A program made the position numbers and the translations under genes. A DNA stretch of 64,000 bases. Source: Halobacterium sp. CBA1132 (lineage in GTDB: Archaea > Halobacteriota > Halobacteria > Halobacteriales > Halobacteriaceae). Positions 16,959 through 26,057 of this stretch are shown one piece after another. Each line of letters starts with the position of its first letter. Position 1 is the stretch's first letter. The stretch lies in NCBI RefSeq assembly GCF_001485535.1, contig NZ_BCMZ01000001.1:2418001-2482000 (forward strand). Direction: 5' to 3'. The notes beneath the pieces are model-generated. The model had not been told where the DNA came from. It saw only the letters and a program-made list of their open reading frames with translations, and made no database searches.

Positions 16959-17624
16959 TTGTTACGCGCTGCCTTCCTCGGGTCCCCGTACGTCGGCGTC
17001 TTCGCCCGCGCGACCAACGACTGCGTCGTCGTCAGACCGGACATCTCCGAGGAGCTGACCGACGAACTCGCCGACGAACTCGGCGTCCCCGCCGTCCCGA
17101 CGAACGTCGGCGGCTCGTCGACGGTCGGCTCGCTAGTCGCGGGCAACGCCAACGGCCTACTGGCGAGCAGCCGCATCCGGCAGCGCGAACGCGACCGCAT
17201 CGAGGACGCCGCCGACGTCACCGTCGGCGAACTCCCCGGACGCGTGAACGCCGCCGGCAACGTCGTCGTCGCGAACGACCACGGCGCGTACGTCCACTCG
17301 GAGCTCTCCCGGGAGGCCGTCGGCGCCGTCGAAGACGCCCTCGACGTGCCCGTGACCCGCGGCCGCCTCGCGGGCGTGAACACCGTCGGCACTGCTGCCG
17401 TCGCGACGAACGACGGCGTGCTCTGCCACCCGAAGTCCACGGACGAGGAGCTCGACGCGATCGAGGACGCCCTCGGCGTCCCCGCGGACATCGGGACCGT
17501 GAATTACGGCGCGCCGCTGGTCGGCTCCGGTCTCGTCGCCAACGACGACGGCTACGTCGTCGGCGAGGACACCACCGGCCCGGAACTCGGGCGCATCGAC
17601 GACGCGCTCGGCTTCATCGACTGA
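16959..17624 (+). CDS. eif6: Translation initiation factor aIF6
   Basis: The product has 221 residues, the usual length for aIF6, with its five-fold pseudo-repeat (for example [15 protein letters not shown] and [13 protein letters not shown]). It binds the 50S subunit and blocks subunit joining. The start is a TTG at 16959, chosen because it gives [18 protein letters not shown], the family N-terminus, directly after the rpl31e stop. No ATG or GTG fits. In many haloarchaea an L18a/LX gene follows; none is found between here and pfdA. Confidence 0.95.
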   Translation: MLRAAFLGSPYVGVFARATNDCVVVRPDISEELTDELADELGVPAVPTNVGGSSTVGSLVAGNANGLLASSRIRQRERDRIEDAADVTVGELPGRVNAAGNVVVANDHGAYVHSELSREAVGAVEDALDVPVTRGRLAGVNTVGTAAVATNDGVLCHPKSTDEELDAIEDALGVPADIGTVNYGAPLVGSGLVANDDGYVVGEDTTGPELGRIDDALGFID

Positions 17625-17759
17625 CGCCGCTGTCACCCTCGTTTTCGCCGCGCCACCACTTCCGGCAGGAGCGCTGTCGCCCGCGAGCGCGGGCGTCTCG
17701 GCGCGCCATCGAGTTCCCGAGTAGGAAGATACTTCCCGCTCGCTCTCCGAATTTTGGGT

Positions 17760-18218
17760 ATGAGTCTTGGAGGCGGCGGCGGTCAACAGCAGCTTCAGCA
17801 GCTTTCACAGGAAATTCAGGCCCTCGAAGAGGAGAAAGAGGAACTCGAGGAGGAAGTCGAGGAACTCGAAGCCGAGAAGGTCGAGGTCGACGAGGCGCAG
17901 GAAGCCCTCGAAGTCCTCGAGACCGGCTCGACCGTGCAGGTCCCGCTCGGCGGCGACGCGTACGTCCGCGCCGAAGTGCAGGACATGGACGAGGTCGTCG
18001 TCAGCCTCGGCGGCGGCTACGCGGCCGAGCAGGACGCCGACGACGCGGCCGACGTGCTCGACGAGAAGCGCGACACGCTCGACGAGCGCATCGAGGAGGT
18101 CCGCTCCGAGATCGCCGAGGTCGAGGAGGAGCAGTCCGCGCTCGAACAGCAGGCCCAGCAGGCCCAACAACAGATGATGCAACAGCAGATGCAGGGCCAG
18201 CAGCAGGGCGGCGAATAA
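17760..18218 (+). CDS. pfdA: Prefoldin subunit alpha
   Basis: The product has 152 residues. Two long coiled-coil helices (about 10-60 and 95-150) flank the hairpin core region with PLGGDAYVRAEVQDMDEVVV. The tail is Gln/Met-rich. It assembles with prefoldin beta into a hexameric chaperone that delivers nascent chains to the thermosome. The ATG at 17760 is preferred over an in-frame TTG at 17754. It ends 4 bases before ftsY, so the two are probably cotranscribed. Confidence 0.93.
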   Translation: MSLGGGGGQQQLQQLSQEIQALEEEKEELEEEVEELEAEKVEVDEAQEALEVLETGSTVQVPLGGDAYVRAEVQDMDEVVVSLGGGYAAEQDADDAADVLDEKRDTLDERIEEVRSEIAEVEEEQSALEQQAQQAQQQMMQQQMQGQQQGGE

Positions 18219-18222
18219 GGGC

Positions 18223-19317
18223 ATGTTCGACGGGCTGAAGGACAAACTTTCGAACTTCCGCGAGGACGCCGAGGAGGTCGCGGAGGAGAACGCCGAAGAA
18301 CTCGACAGCGACGAGGCTGCCGAAGCCGAGCCCGAGGCTGACGCCGCGGCGGCCGAATCCGAGGCCACCGAGACGGACGAGACCGAGGCCGAAGCCGTCG
18401 AGGAGGAGTCTACGGAGGACACGAGTTCCAGCGGCGGCTTCGTGAGCAAGGCGTCGTCGCTGGCTCGGGGTCGCGTCGTCATCGACGAGGAGGACCTCGA
18501 CGGCCCGCTGCGCGAACTCGAACTCGCGTTGCTGGAGAGCGACGTGGAGATGAGCGTCGCCGAGGAGATTCTCGACCAGATTCGGTCGGACCTCGTCGGC
18601 GAGGAGAAGAAGTTCACGCAGTCGACGGGCGCGCTCGTCGAGGACGCGCTCCGCGACGCGCTGCTGTCGGTCATCGACGTCAACGGCTTCGACTTCGAGG
18701 ACGCCATCGACAAGGCCGAGAAGCCGGTGACGGTCGTGTTCACGGGCGTCAACGGCGTCGGGAAGACGACGACCATCGCGAAACTCGCGAAGCGACTCGA
18801 GAATCAGGGGTACTCGGTCGTGCTGGCGAACGGCGACACGTACCGCGCCGGCGCGAACGAGCAACTCCAGGAGCACGCCGACAACCTCGGCGTGAAACTC
18901 ATCAGCCACGAGCAGGGCGGCGACCCGACTGCGGTCGTGTACGACGCCGTGGAGTACGCCGAAGCCAACGACATCGATGTCGTGCTCGGCGACACTGCCG
19001 GTCGACTGCACACGTCCAGTGACCTGATGACGCAACTGGAGAAGCTCGACCGCGTTGTCGACCCCGACTACACGGTGTTCGTCGACGAAGCGGTCGCCGG
19101 ACAGGACGCGGTCAACCGCGCCCGCGAGTTCGACGACGCCGCGAGCATCGACGGCACGATTCTGACGATGGCCGACGCGGACAGTCAGGGCGGCGCCGCC
19201 ATCTCGGTGTCGCACGTCACGGGGAAGCCGATTCTGTTCCTCGGCACCGGGCAGGGGTACGACGACCTCCAGAAGTTCGACCCGGAGGCGCTCGTCGACG
19301 ACCTGCTCGAAGACTGA
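18223..19317 (+). CDS. ftsY: Signal recognition particle receptor FtsY
   Basis: The product has 364 residues: a very acidic N-terminal A-like region (1-70), an N domain (about 80-160), and a G domain with G1 GVNGVGKTT (175-183) and G3 DTAGR (257-261). The G4 motif, expected as TKxD, reads TMAD at residues 315-318 (codon ATG at 19168-19170), so the lysine that packs against guanine is absent. The downstream SQGGAA and GTGQGYDDL closing motifs are normal. It docks SRP-bound ribosomes at the membrane. It follows pfdA closely. Confidence 0.95.
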   Translation: MFDGLKDKLSNFREDAEEVAEENAEELDSDEAAEAEPEADAAAAESEATETDETEAEAVEEESTEDTSSSGGFVSKASSLARGRVVIDEEDLDGPLRELELALLESDVEMSVAEEILDQIRSDLVGEEKKFTQSTGALVEDALRDALLSVIDVNGFDFEDAIDKAEKPVTVVFTGVNGVGKTTTIAKLAKRLENQGYSVVLANGDTYRAGANEQLQEHADNLGVKLISHEQGGDPTAVVYDAVEYAEANDIDVVLGDTAGRLHTSSDLMTQLEKLDRVVDPDYTVFVDEAVAGQDAVNRAREFDDAASIDGTILTMADADSQGGAAISVSHVTGKPILFLGTGQGYDDLQKFDPEALVDDLLED

Positions 19318-19362
19318 TTCCCGATTTCTGCGTTCTCCCGCGCCGCCCAGCCGCGGCGCTCC

Positions 19363-19794
19363 TCAGAGCGGCGTCTCGGGGTCGGGCGTCTCCGCGGCCA
19401 CGAGCACCAAGTCCAGGCGCTTGTCGTCGCGGTCGTACGCCCGGACATCGTCGGCGTCCCACGGCGGAACCGCCACCAGCACGGTCGCGTGCAGGTCGTC
19501 CGTGACCGAGACCGTCGGGTCGCCGTCCGGGTGGGAGACGAACCGACCAGCCGTCTGCCCGGTGGGCGCCGCGAGGTCCATCCCGAAGACGCCGGTGAGC
19601 GACGACCCGGCGTCCGGGAAGTAGAAATCCGAGAGCACGGGCGTCCCCGCGTCCAGCCCCGTCAGGGGGCCGTCGGTCGGCTGTAGGTCGCCCGCGGGGG
19701 TCGCGGCGAGCCGAACCGAGATGCCGTCCGGGTCGGCGTCGGCCGCGAGTTCACAGAGCACGGAGACGAGCGCTCTCGTAGCGTACGTAGGCAC
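19363..19794 (-). CDS. Uncharacterised haloarchaeal protein
   Basis: About 143 residues from a GTG at 19794; the frame remains open to 20019, so the start is uncertain. It has no recognised motif. Features are an acidic composition, the phrase TGLDAGTPVLSDFYFPDAG in the middle and a beta-rich C-terminus (HATVLVAVPPWDADDVRAYD). No transmembrane helix is seen. It is convergent with ftsY. Confidence 0.55.
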   Translation of the reverse strand: MPTYATRALVSVLCELAADADPDGISVRLAATPAGDLQPTDGPLTGLDAGTPVLSDFYFPDAGSSLTGVFGMDLAAPTGQTAGRFVSHPDGDPTVSVTDDLHATVLVAVPPWDADDVRAYDRDDKRLDLVLVAAETPDPETPL

Positions 19795-19879
19795 GAACAG
19801 GCGTACGGCATCGGTGCGGTTGAACGTACCGACTGTGGGGGCGGCACCTAGACCGCTACCTCGTCGGCGAGTGAACTCG

Positions 19880-20185
19880 TCAGGGCTTGAGAGCTGCTCT
19901 CCGGTGGTAAACGTAGCCGGCGACGAGCACGGCCCCGAGGAGTGGAAGTCCCTGCCCCACGACGAAAGCCGAATGGGCCGCACCGACGACCCACGCGGCG
20001 ACGAGGACTGCCGCACCACGTCTGGTTTGTCGCCACAGACCGTACGAACCGGCCACGTAGAGGACGCCGACGGGGAGATACGTCAGTGACCGCGGAACTG
20101 ACAGAACGAGGCTCGCGAGCCCGAGTAGTCCAGTCCAGACCGCGATAATCTCGAAGCCTAGCGGTCGCTCACTGAGGAGGCCCAT
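19880..20185 (-). CDS. Small polytopic membrane protein
   Basis: The product has 101 residues with four hydrophobic segments (about 10-30, 35-50, 55-75, 78-95) and a basic C-terminus, YHRRAALKP. No family is recognised. An ATG start at 20185 is clear. Downstream on the same strand is the uncharacterised gene at 19363-19794. Confidence 0.65.
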   Translation of the reverse strand: MGLLSERPLGFEIIAVWTGLLGLASLVLSVPRSLTYLPVGVLYVAGSYGLWRQTRRGAAVLVAAWVVGAAHSAFVVGQGLPLLGAVLVAGYVYHRRAALKP

Positions 20186-20484
20186 ACAGAGTCGTCACAA
20201 CGGTTCGACAAAAACACACCGAGAGTTCGAACGCAGTGTGGTCTCCCTGCGGTCGACCACGCGGCTCGCGCATCGCTTCGCTCCGCGCTCGCTGTGACGT
20301 GGCGCGCCGGGACGCTGCTCGCGGTTCGCTATCGCTCACCGCTCGCTGTGACGTGGCTCGCTTCGCTCGCCACGCTACTCACGGCTCCCGTTGGTCACCG
20401 CTCGTATTTCCGTGGTCTCCCTGCGGTCGACCGCGCTACGCAGAAAAAGGCTCTTACGGGCCGGACGCCTACTGACTGGTAACA
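20186..20484. repeat. Intergenic region with direct repeats (family B, copy 1)
   Basis: This 299-base gap upstream of srp54 holds no gene. GTGGTCTCCCTGCGGTCGAC occurs twice (from about 20239 and from about 20412) and CTCGCTGTGACGTGGC twice (from about 20288 and 20342). The stretch 20372-20430 is family B: CTCACGGCTCCC, then a TGGTCACCGCTCG block and TTTCCGTGGT. Relatives occur at about 27516-27570 and, inverted, at about 30120-30170. The last bases before the srp54 ATG presumably contain its promoter. Confidence 0.65.
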
Positions 20485-21873
20485 ATGGTACTCGACGACC
20501 TCGGGAGTTCCCTGCGGGGGACACTCGACAAGCTCCGTGGGAAGTCCCGCATCTCCGAGGAGGACGTCGACGAGATCGTCAAGGAGATTCAGCGGTCGCT
20601 GCTCCAAGCCGACGTCGACGTGAGCCTCGTGATGGAGCTATCGGACTCCATCGAAGAACGCGCGCTCGAAGAGGAGCCGCCGGGCGGCACGTCCGCCCGC
20701 GACCACGTGCTCCGCATCGTCTACGAGGAACTCGTCGACCTCGTCGGCGACTCCACCGAGATTCCCCTCGAAAACCAGACTATCCTGCTGGCGGGTCTGC
20801 AGGGGTCGGGGAAGACGACCACCGCGGCGAAGATGGCGTGGTGGTTCTCGAAGAAGGGACTGCGCCCCGCAGTCATCCAGACGGACACGTTCCGCCCGGG
20901 CGCCTACGACCAAGCCGACCAGATGACCGACCGCGCGGAGGTCGCGTTCTACGGCGACCCGGACGAGGACGACCCCGTGAAGATCGCTCGGGACGGCCTC
21001 GAAGCCACCGAGGACGCGGACGTCCACATCGTGGACACGGCGGGCCGCCACGCGCTCGAAGACGACCTCATCAGCGAAATCGAGGAAATCGAGCGCGCGG
21101 TCGACCCCGACCGCAATCTGCTCGTGCTCGACGCCGCAATCGGGCAGGGCGCGAAAGACCAGGCCCGCGAGTTCGACGAGGCAATCGGCATCGACGGCGT
21201 CGCCATCACGAAACTCGACGGGACGGCGAAAGGTGGCGGTGCGCTGACCGCGGTCGACGAGACGGGGTCGACCATCGCGTTCCTCGGGACCGGGGAGACG
21301 GTCCAAGACATCGAGCGCTTCGAGCCGGACTCCTTTATCTCGCGGCTGCTCGGGATGGGCGACCTCAAACAGCTCACCGAGCGCGTCGAGCGCGCGATGG
21401 AGGAGACGGGGCTCGAAGAGGACGACGACTGGGACCCCGAGGACCTGATGAAGGGAGAGTTCACGCTGAAGGACATGCGCAAGCAGATGGAGGCCATGGA
21501 CAACATGGGCCCCCTCGACCAAGTGATGGACATGATTCCGGGGATGGGCGGCGGAATGATGGACCAGCTCCCGGACGACGCCATGGACGTCACCCAGGAG
21601 CGCATGCGGAACTTCGAGGTCATCATGGACTCGATGACCGAGGAGGAACTGGAGAACCCGCGCTCGGTCGGCGCTTCGCAGGTCCGCCGCATCGCGAAGG
21701 GCTCCGGGCAGAGCGAGGACACCATCCGGGAACTGCTCGACCAGCACAAGATGATGTCCCAGACGATGAAGCAGTTCCAGGGGATGGGCGACGGCGACAT
21801 GCAGCGGATGATGAAACAGATGCAGCAGGGCGGCGGTGGCGGCGGTGGCGGCGGGTTCGGCGGCATGTTCTAA
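20485..21873 (+). CDS. srp54: Signal recognition particle 54 kDa protein (SRP54/Ffh)
   Basis: The product has 462 residues: an N domain (1-90), a G domain with G1 [10 protein letters not shown] (104-113), DTAGRH and intact G4 [10 protein letters not shown], then a methionine-rich M domain (about 300-450) that binds 7S RNA and signal sequences. The tail is Gly-rich and ends GGFGGMF. It recognises signal peptides on ribosomes and hands them to FtsY. The 7S RNA gene is not seen in this window. Confidence 0.97.
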   Translation: MVLDDLGSSLRGTLDKLRGKSRISEEDVDEIVKEIQRSLLQADVDVSLVMELSDSIEERALEEEPPGGTSARDHVLRIVYEELVDLVGDSTEIPLENQTILLAGLQGSGKTTTAAKMAWWFSKKGLRPAVIQTDTFRPGAYDQADQMTDRAEVAFYGDPDEDDPVKIARDGLEATEDADVHIVDTAGRHALEDDLISEIEEIERAVDPDRNLLVLDAAIGQGAKDQAREFDEAIGIDGVAITKLDGTAKGGGALTAVDETGSTIAFLGTGETVQDIERFEPDSFISRLLGMGDLKQLTERVERAMEETGLEEDDDWDPEDLMKGEFTLKDMRKQMEAMDNMGPLDQVMDMIPGMGGGMMDQLPDDAMDVTQERMRNFEVIMDSMTEEELENPRSVGASQVRRIAKGSGQSEDTIRELLDQHKMMSQTMKQFQGMGDGDMQRMMKQMQQGGGGGGGGGFGGMF

Positions 21874-21921
21874 CCGGGCCGACCAGTACTGTTTTGCCGT
21901 CGGGCGCGTACGTCGGGGTGG

Positions 21922-22833
21922 ATGAGTGCACGAGAGTCGACCACACGGGAGGCGCGCGTCCGGCGAGTGACGCGCGTGCCGGTCGACGACGTGCCCGACG
22001 CGTACCCCTTCGACGTGGACGCCAGCCACGCGCTCGAACTCGTGGTCGAACGCGAGTCCGAGGACGGCGAGCGCGGGAGCGTTCGCGTCTTCGAGGCGTG
22101 GCCCAGCGGCGGCCACGCGAGCAGTCGGCTGGCGCGCGTGCTGGACGCGGTCGGCGAGCCGGCCGGCAATCCGGGCGCGCTCGACGGGGAACGCGTCGTC
22201 CTCGAATCCAAGGACGGCGCGTACCGCGTCGACGTGGCGGGAACGCAGGCGCTCCGCGAGCGGACGGTTCCCGCGAGCGAGAACACGCACTCGCTGTCGG
22301 AGGTCGCAATCGTCGCCGGCGCGGTCGCTGGCTTGCTCGGCTTCTTCCTCGCGTGGACGGCGTACCAGTTCGCGGCGACGCCGCTGTTCGCGGCCGCGGT
22401 CGTCGTGCTCGCGTCTTCGCTGGGCTACGATGCGTGGCAGACGGTGGACACGATGTGGTCCCCGCGTCCGCTCCCGTGGGCGGCGGGCGGCGCAATCCCC
22501 GTCCTGAACGTCGGCGTCGCGGCGGCGTACCTCGCGCGGAAGGCGGCGGTCGTCGACACGCCCGAACAGGCCGCGAGCGTCTGGCAAGACGTCCTCGCAG
22601 GAACCATCGTCGCGTTCGCGGTGGGGCTGGCGCTGTCGGCGTTCGACCTCACGTTCCCCCTCGGTGCGACGGTGTTCGCACACTCGTGGGCGCTCGCCCC
22701 GGTCGCAGTCTTCCTCGACGGGCGGTCGGGACGCCACGAGAACCCACCCAAACGCGCGCCGTGGCTCGCCGGCGCAGTCGTGTTCGGCGGCGCGGGCGCG
22801 CTCGTCTACCTCCTGCGGACGGACGGCGTGTAG
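21922..22833 (+). CDS. Haloarchaeal polytopic membrane protein
   Basis: The product has 303 residues. A soluble N-terminal domain (1-115, acidic, beta-rich) is followed by about six hydrophobic segments from residue 125 to the C-terminus, with long loops carrying PRPLPWAAGGAIPVLNVG and DGRSGRHENPPKRAPW. No known family. It lies 48 bases after srp54 in the same orientation. Function unknown. Confidence 0.7.
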   Translation: MSARESTTREARVRRVTRVPVDDVPDAYPFDVDASHALELVVERESEDGERGSVRVFEAWPSGGHASSRLARVLDAVGEPAGNPGALDGERVVLESKDGAYRVDVAGTQALRERTVPASENTHSLSEVAIVAGAVAGLLGFFLAWTAYQFAATPLFAAAVVVLASSLGYDAWQTVDTMWSPRPLPWAAGGAIPVLNVGVAAAYLARKAAVVDTPEQAASVWQDVLAGTIVAFAVGLALSAFDLTFPLGATVFAHSWALAPVAVFLDGRSGRHENPPKRAPWLAGAVVFGGAGALVYLLRTDGV

Positions 22834-23412
22834 CTACAGCAACTCCAGAATCAGTTCGCGGTCCCGGAAGTCGTCGGGCAGCGACGCCGCGTCGAACCAG
22901 CGGACGTCCTCGATTTCGGGTTCGCCCGACGAGACGCGGACGAGCGGCGCGGCGCGACTGCCGCCGACGCGACGCCCCGTGAACACGACCAGTGGGACGT
23001 GGACGCGTTCGGGGCCGCCGTAGTCGATAGCGAAGTCGCGGGCGTACAGCACGCCCGTCACCTCGGCCTCGATGTTGGTCTCCTCGCGGGTCTCGCGGAC
23101 CGCCGTCTCCGCGAGCGACTCGCCGGGGTCCTGCGCGCCGCCCGGGTTCGTCCAGCCCTCCCGGTAGCCCTGCTGGACGCCGAGCACGCGCCCATCCTCG
23201 ACGACCACGAGGCCGCCGACACCCGGCAGCCGGTCGAGTTGCTCGTCGACGGACTCGGGGAACGGGTCGTCGGTCGCGTGCGGCGGCGGGTCGACCGGCT
23301 GCGGATCGAACACGCGCGCGTCGCCGTCGGCGTGCTCGGTGACCGCCTGCTCGCGGAGGCGGCGGGCGCGTTCGCGGAGCCGCGCGGCGACGGTCTCGGG
23401 GGCCTCGCTCAC
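22834..23412 (-). CDS. NUDIX hydrolase
   Basis: The product has 192 residues. The Nudix box is complete at about 92-114: G-x5-E-x7-RE-x2-EE (GGAQDPGES, then AVRETREETN). This motif binds Mg2+ and hydrolyses nucleoside diphosphates linked to another moiety. The N-terminal 60 residues form a helical extension (RLRERARRLREQAV) common in haloarchaeal members. The GTG at 23412 is preferred; the frame is open a further 29 codons into the neighbouring promoter. Substrate unknown. Confidence 0.85.
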   Translation of the reverse strand: MSEAPETVAARLRERARRLREQAVTEHADGDARVFDPQPVDPPPHATDDPFPESVDEQLDRLPGVGGLVVVEDGRVLGVQQGYREGWTNPGGAQDPGESLAETAVRETREETNIEAEVTGVLYARDFAIDYGGPERVHVPLVVFTGRRVGGSRAAPLVRVSSGEPEIEDVRWFDAASLPDDFRDRELILELL

Positions 23413-23491
23413 GAGTGGGGGTTCGCACGCGTACCGCAAAAAGCCACGCCCGCCGGCGGGTTTTTTCCGCGGTGGGCGCGTTCCCCCGGCC

Positions 23492-24070
23492 ATGACCATT
23501 CGCGCGGTCGCCGAGGACGCCTACCGCGAGGCGCTTGGCATCCTCGTGCTGTCCGCCGTCGCGAGCGTCTTCTCCGGGGTCGTACTCGGCGGGATGGAGC
23601 GCGAACTCACCGTCGTCCCCGGCCTCCTCACTATCGTCCCCGCGCTGCTGGCGACCCGCGGGAGCGTCTACGGGTCGCTGGGCGCGCGCCTCGCGACCGG
23701 CCTCCACCAGGGACTGGTCGAACCCGAACTGGGCGTGCCCGACCGGCGTGTGCGCTCGGCGGTCGCCGCGGCGATGCTGAACGGCGTCGTCATCTCCGCC
23801 GTCGCCGCGACCGTCGGGTACGGCATCCGCCACGCGCTCGACCTCGCGGTCGCGCCGCTCCCCGCGCTCGTCGTCGTTGCGCTCGTCGCGGGCGTGCTCT
23901 CCGGGCTCGGCCTCACGCTCGTCGTCATCCTCACGGTGTTCGTGGGGTTCCGGCGCGGCCTCAACCCGGACGCGCTCGCCGGCCCCGTCGTCACTACCAC
24001 GGGAGACGTCATCGGTATCGCGACGATGCTCGCCGGCGCGCGCCTCGCCATCGCCGCCGGGGTGGTGTGA
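23492..24070 (+). CDS. MgtE-like (SLC41-type) divalent cation transporter domain protein, subunit 1
   Basis: The product has 192 residues. It is an MgtE C-terminal-domain-like membrane protein: about five helices with the hallmarks LTIVPALLATRGSVYGSLGARLATGLHQG and VVTTTGDVIGI (the magnesium-pore region). It lacks the cytoplasmic N and CBS domains of full MgtE. The next gene encodes a second half of the same type, starting right after this stop, so the two probably form a heterodimer or heterotetramer for Mg2+ or a related ion. Confidence 0.82.
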   Translation: MTIRAVAEDAYREALGILVLSAVASVFSGVVLGGMERELTVVPGLLTIVPALLATRGSVYGSLGARLATGLHQGLVEPELGVPDRRVRSAVAAAMLNGVVISAVAATVGYGIRHALDLAVAPLPALVVVALVAGVLSGLGLTLVVILTVFVGFRRGLNPDALAGPVVTTTGDVIGIATMLAGARLAIAAGVV

Positions 24071-24628
24071 GTGCCCGAGGAGTGGAGCGTCAGCGGTATC
24101 GTCGCGGCGACGTTCCCGCTGCTGGTCGCGCTCACCGTCGTCGAACTCTGGGGCGGCCTCGTGTTGGACGCCAGCCGCGACGTCCTCACGAAGTACCCCT
24201 CACTGCTGACGCTCGTCCCCGGCATCATCGCGGTCGCCGGCAACCTCGGGAGCGTGCTCGCCAGCCGGCTGTCGACGGCGTTCCACCTCGGCACGCTGGC
24301 GTTCGACCCGACCGACGACGCGCTCGCGGGGAACGCCGCCGCGACGTTCGCGCTCGCCGCCACGCTGTTCCCAGCGGTCGGCGCGGGCGCGTGGCTCGCC
24401 CGGTACGCGCTCGGTGACGCCGCGCTCGGCCTCGGCACCGTCGTCTTCATCGCGGCGGCCTCGGGCCTGCTGTTGGCGGTCGTCGCCGTCGCCATCGCGA
24501 CCACTGCGACCTACGCCGCCTTCGAACTCCAACTGGACCCGGACGACGTGGTCATCCCCGTCGTGACGACGACCTGCGACGTGCTCGGTGTCGTCGTCTT
24601 CCTGCTGGTCGTGGGTGCGGTCGTGTAG
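24071..24628 (+). CDS. MgtE-like (SLC41-type) divalent cation transporter domain protein, subunit 2
   Basis: The product has 185 residues. It is paralogous to the preceding gene, with LLTLVPGIIAVAGNLGSVLASRLSTAFHLG and VVTTTCDVLGV in the same places. The GTG start abuts the TGA of subunit 1 with no gap, so translation is coupled. Membrane-integral throughout, with no CBS domain. The ion is inferred from the family. Confidence 0.82.
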   Translation: MPEEWSVSGIVAATFPLLVALTVVELWGGLVLDASRDVLTKYPSLLTLVPGIIAVAGNLGSVLASRLSTAFHLGTLAFDPTDDALAGNAAATFALAATLFPAVGAGAWLARYALGDAALGLGTVVFIAAASGLLLAVVAVAIATTATYAAFELQLDPDDVVIPVVTTTCDVLGVVVFLLVVGAVV

Positions 24629-24656
24629 CCGCGACCGACACCGGTAATTCCCCGGC

Positions 24657-25625
24657 GTGCGAACAGCCGGTGTGCAACTCGCGGCGCTCCTCGCGGACGT
24701 CCTCCCTCGGGTCGCGGCCGTCGCCGTCGCCATCGCCGTCGGCCTCACACTCGCGAACCTCGCCGTCGCGTTCGGCGCGGTGGAGTACGTCGCGCGGTTC
24801 GCGAAGCCGCTGACCGGCCCCGCCAACCTCCCTGACGAGGTGGGGACAGCGATTCTGGCGACCACCGCGTCCCCCACTGCGGGCTACGGGATGCTCAAGG
24901 AGTACCGGGACGCCGGCGTGCTCGACGACCGCGCGACCCTGATTGCGGTGACCATCAACACGTTCTTCGGGTTCGTCCAGCACATCTTCACGTTCTACGC
25001 ACCGGTGCTGATTCCGATTCTCGGGCTGGAAGTCGGCTTGATGTACGTCGGTGCGCGCGCCGGCGTCAGCCTCGCCATCACGCTCGCCGGTGTGCTGGCG
25101 GGAGCGCTGCTCCTCACGGAGCGCAACGTCGCGCCCGCCACCGACGCTGACGTCGACCTCCCCGGCGACGACGAGGAGACGCGCGGCGAGGCCGTCCGCG
25201 GCGCGCTCTCGAAGACCAAGGACAAACTCGTCCGCATCGTGCCGCGCCTCGCAGTCGTCTACACCGCCGTCGTCTACCTCACGACCGCCTACGACGTGAC
25301 GGAGTACACGGCCGCCGCCGCGCCGCTGACCGATTTGGTTGGGCTGCCATCGGCGAGCGTGCCCGCCATCGCGACGTTCGCCGTCGACACCACGACCGGC
25401 GCCATCTTCATCGCGCCCCAAGTCCCCGGGACGTTCACCGCCCGCGAAGCCGTCGCGACGATGCTCGTCGGCGGCATCGTCTCGTTCGCGGTGTCGACGT
25501 TCAAGCGCTCGATTCCGTTCCAGTACGGCATCTGGGGGGCGCGCTTCGGGTCGAAAGTCATCGCCGTCAACGTCGCCGCAAAAGTCGTCTTCATCGCGGT
25601 CGCAATCGCCGTCCTGCTGGCGTGA
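24657..25625 (+). CDS. Nucleoside-recognition (GATE) domain membrane protein
   Basis: The product has 322 residues with about eight hydrophobic segments. The N-terminal GATE-type region carries TTASPTAGYGMLKEYRDAG, and the C-terminal half carries FAVDTTTGAIFIAPQV. The family includes spore maturation and nucleoside-transporter gate proteins; transported substrate unknown. It begins with GTG at 24657, 28 bases after the MgtE-like pair, and may be in the same operon. Its stop directly abuts the convergent UPF0201 gene. Confidence 0.78.
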   Translation: MRTAGVQLAALLADVLPRVAAVAVAIAVGLTLANLAVAFGAVEYVARFAKPLTGPANLPDEVGTAILATTASPTAGYGMLKEYRDAGVLDDRATLIAVTINTFFGFVQHIFTFYAPVLIPILGLEVGLMYVGARAGVSLAITLAGVLAGALLLTERNVAPATDADVDLPGDDEETRGEAVRGALSKTKDKLVRIVPRLAVVYTAVVYLTTAYDVTEYTAAAAPLTDLVGLPSASVPAIATFAVDTTTGAIFIAPQVPGTFTAREAVATMLVGGIVSFAVSTFKRSIPFQYGIWGARFGSKVIAVNVAAKVVFIAVAIAVLLA

Positions 25626-26057
25626 CTACTCGTCGGCCTCGACCGGCTCGCCGTCCTCCGTCCGCGGCGCGAAGTACGAGACGAACGACTCCACGTCCGG
25701 CTCGTTCACCGTGACCTCGACGTGGAGGTCGCCGAGTTCGTCCGCGCTCCCCACGGAGAAGTTCACCTTCCCGACGTACGCCGCCTGCTTCTTCAAGTCG
25801 AAACTGAAGCCGCTGTCCGTCTGATTTCGCAGGAACTCCTTCCGAGCGGTGTCGAGGATGCGCTGCTCGAACAACTGCTCGCGGAACTGCTCGACGTCGT
25901 GGCACTCCGCGGTAACTCTATCTCCGTGCGTTTCGACGTCTGCAGTCGGGAACAGCCCGGTAATCGTCTCGGCGACGCGGTCCGTGACCTCCGTCGGCTC
26001 GACGGGCGCGGACAGTTCCACGTCCACGCTGTAGAGGACGCCCTGGTCGTCGCTCAC
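25626..26057 (-). CDS. UPF0201 (DUF54) family protein
   Basis: The product has 143 residues. The family signature appears as FREQLFEQRILDTARKEFLRNQ and LKKQAAYVGKVNF. UPF0201 proteins are archaeal, have an RNA-binding-like fold and no established function. The GTG start overlaps the TGA of the kinase-like gene by 4 bases (GTGA), a conserved type of pairing. Confidence 0.85.
   Translation of the reverse strand: MSDDQGVLYSVDVELSAPVEPTEVTDRVAETITGLFPTADVETHGDRVTAECHDVEQFREQLFEQRILDTARKEFLRNQTDSGFSFDLKKQAAYVGKVNFSVGSADELGDLHVEVTVNEPDVESFVSYFAPRTEDGEPVEADE

Noticed and set aside
20236-20475. Plus-strand frame of 79 codons in the srp54 upstream region
   Set aside because: It is made up of direct repeats of the intergenic family and translates to repeated low-complexity words, so it is not a gene.
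20391-22982. 863-codon plus-strand frame across srp54
   Set aside because: Arg/Gly/Pro-rich translation typical of a shifted frame over srp54 and the next membrane gene, both of which have clear family matches in their own frames.
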